From NCBI GenBank assembly GCA_900769525.1, contig CAAGGY010000013.1:1-7107 (forward strand): a stretch of DNA of 7,107 nt, in the 5' to 3' direction. This stretch comes from an uncultured Alistipes sp. GTDB taxonomy: Bacteria; Bacteroidota; Bacteroidia; Bacteroidales; Rikenellaceae. Shown piece by piece: positions 6,014 through 7,107 of the stretch. Positions within the stretch are counted from its first letter, which is position 1. Each line of letters opens with the position of its first letter. A program made the position numbers and the translations under genes. The notes beneath the pieces were generated by a model, which was not told where the DNA came from, did not search any database, and worked only from the letters and a program-made list of their open reading frames with translations.

Positions 6014-7107
6014 TTAGTTATTAGGCTGAATATCAACTGTCTGATTAACCAATCTCCAAGAGAGGATATTGATCTGAGCAGAAACGAATGACTCCTCTGC
6101 ATCTACTTGAGGATAATCTGGAGTAATAAGATCGCTATGACCAACGTATACAGGGCTACCATAACCACCAATACTATTAATGATAATATTGTAAATGTGG
6201 TTACGAACAACACCATATGAGCCAGTCTTGTTAAGGTCTTTTGCAAGATGTCTAATGTCGACATAGTAGAATGTCTCACCACTCTTGTAAAGAATACCTG
6301 GCTGAACATAAGTCTTAAGGTAATCATTAGTAGCTTCTACACTATTTGCATCAGGTTTCGAGTCAGAAGTAACTGGCTCGTACTCACCATTTACAAGCTT
6401 ATACCAACCACCAACACGATTTATACCAACACCCTGCTCTGTAGCAGAAAGCTGGAAGTAAATCTCATTAGCATCCACAGGGGCACCATCGCCACCACCT
6501 GCAACGCACTGCAAATCTTCAGGCTTGATACCAATATACTTACTATTCACTGCATCGTGGTAGAAAAGGGTATACTTCAAAGTGTTAGCAACAGCAGTAC
6601 GAAGATTGTACTCGCCAATATACTTATTGCCATACCAAGAAGCTATTTCGAGTGCATTGTCATATGCATCAACAAGCTTAGCCTTAAGGATTACCTTAGT
6701 TCCAGCATCCTTACCATTGGTATTCTCGCCAACATAAGTAAACGACTTTGCAGTCTCGTCAGCAGTTCCGAATTTCGTATTATCTCCGATTGCAAAACCG
6801 TACTCTGTTGCAAAGCCTGCTGGCAGAGGTGTAGCATACGACATCTTGAATGACTCTACCGCAGGATTAGGTGTTGGCAATGGCAATGATGTTGCCCAGT
6901 ATGAGCGGTACCAAGGTGCATCGTTCCAAGTAAATCCAAGGTCCATATCATCCCAAGTTGTGTCAATCTGCTTGAGCAAGTAAGACTGAGGAATATCATT
7001 GTGAAGCTCCCAACCAAGTAGTTGAGCATAGACTTCTGTATCCACTAAAGTATTAACCCCGCCAACAAGCTGATTAGTGCTAACTGGCTTGTTTAGATTA
7101 ATCTTAG
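6014..7107 (-). CDS. mfa1: Mfa1-family major fimbrial subunit, C-terminal part (5' end outside window)
   Basis: The frame is open from the right edge to a TAA at 6016-6014, giving 363 complete codons. A GTG at 7045 is only an internal Val, because the frame continues upstream without a stop (KINLNKPVSTNQLVGGVNTL...), so the true start, signal peptide and processing site lie outside. The protein is typical of the C-terminal half of Mfa1-type fimbrillins, which form the shaft by donor-strand exchange: YVGENTNG followed by a KVILKAKL strand, YYVDIRHLA, GVVRNHIYNIIINSIGGYGSPVY and the last strand AQINILSWRLVNQTVDIQPNN. The strand pattern ...W-R-x-V also ends the neighbouring anchor protein. The DNA looks AT-richer than the anchor gene next to it, and a strong terminator follows 21 bp after the stop, fitting a highly expressed shaft gene. 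The family call is from recalled motifs. P. gingivalis FimA-type fimbrillins are the main alternative. Confidence 0.87.
   Translation of the reverse strand, partial: KINLNKPVSTNQLVGGVNTLVDTEVYAQLLGWELHNDIPQSYLLKQIDTTWDDMDLGFTWNDAPWYRSYWATSLPLPTPNPAVESFKMSYATPLPAGFATEYGFAIGDNTKFGTADETAKSFTYVGENTNGKDAGTKVILKAKLVDAYDNALEIASWYGNKYIGEYNLRTAVANTLKYTLFYHDAVNSKYIGIKPEDLQCVAGGGDGAPVDANEIYFQLSATEQGVGINRVGGWYKLVNGEYEPVTSDSKPDANSVEATNDYLKTYVQPGILYKSGETFYYVDIRHLAKDLNKTGSYGVVRNHIYNIIINSIGGYGSPVYVGHSDLITPDYPQVDAEESFVSAQINILSWRLVNQTVDIQPNN

Noticed and set aside
6248..6853. 201-codon open frame on the plus strand opposite the shaft gene.
   Set aside because: Its sequence is Ile/Ser/Cys-rich with no domain or leader, and the opposite strand carries a clear fimbrillin; it is a shadow frame.
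6014..7045. Reading the shaft gene as a complete 343-residue protein starting at GTG 7045.
   Set aside because: The frame is open upstream to the window edge with fimbrillin-like sequence and there is no signal peptide at 7045, so this is a 5'-truncated gene.
1..7107. CRISPR arrays, tRNA/rRNA genes, insertion sequences, invertible promoter repeats.
   Set aside because: No direct-repeat arrays, RNA gene signatures, transposase frames or paired inverted repeats flanking a promoter were seen. Phase-variable promoters of such operons would lie upstream of the shaft gene, beyond the right edge.

Overview
The window looks like a stretch of a Bacteroidales chromosome (Bacteroides, Parabacteroides, Alistipes or a related gut/oral genus; the genus cannot be fixed from this sequence). 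The grounds are the gene families (Mfa1-type fimbrillin, FimB/Mfa2 anchor, DUF4906-like fimbrial lipoproteins), Bacteroidetes-style lipoprotein signals with acidic residues just after the lipidated cysteine, and leaders without clear Shine-Dalgarno sequences. All five genes are on the minus strand, so the operon reads from the right end of the window to the left.

Layout in order of transcription: (1) 7107-6014, the C-terminal 363 residues of an Mfa1-family major fimbrial subunit, whose 5' end lies outside the window; (2) 6013-5906, a 108-bp spacer with a strong intrinsic terminator just after the major subunit gene, then a small leader hairpin and an A-rich leader; (3) 5905-4868, the FimB/Mfa2-family anchor lipoprotein; (4) 4829-3213, a 538-residue two-domain fimbrial accessory lipoprotein that starts with GTG; (5) 3203-840, a 787-residue tip-type lipoprotein ending in a WRLPTEAEL...RCVRD domain; (6) 827-1, the first 275 residues of another DUF4906-like fimbrial lipoprotein that runs off the left edge. 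The last three genes are separated by only 9 and 12 bp. Apart from the terminator spacer, no gap exceeds about 40 bp.

The picture is a type V (donor-strand-exchange) fimbria of the Porphyromonas gingivalis Mfa/Fim kind: an abundant shaft subunit, an outer-membrane anchor, and several low-copy accessory or tip proteins that probably carry the adhesive function. The terminator after the shaft gene offers a simple way to make far more shaft than anchor and tip. The three accessory proteins each carry a Thr-Arg at the end of the first predicted beta strand, where known fimbrillins of this class are cut by an Arg-specific protease; the anchor lacks one there. The system class is known. The less described parts are the C-terminal domains of the 538- and 787-residue proteins and the identity of the last, truncated protein.
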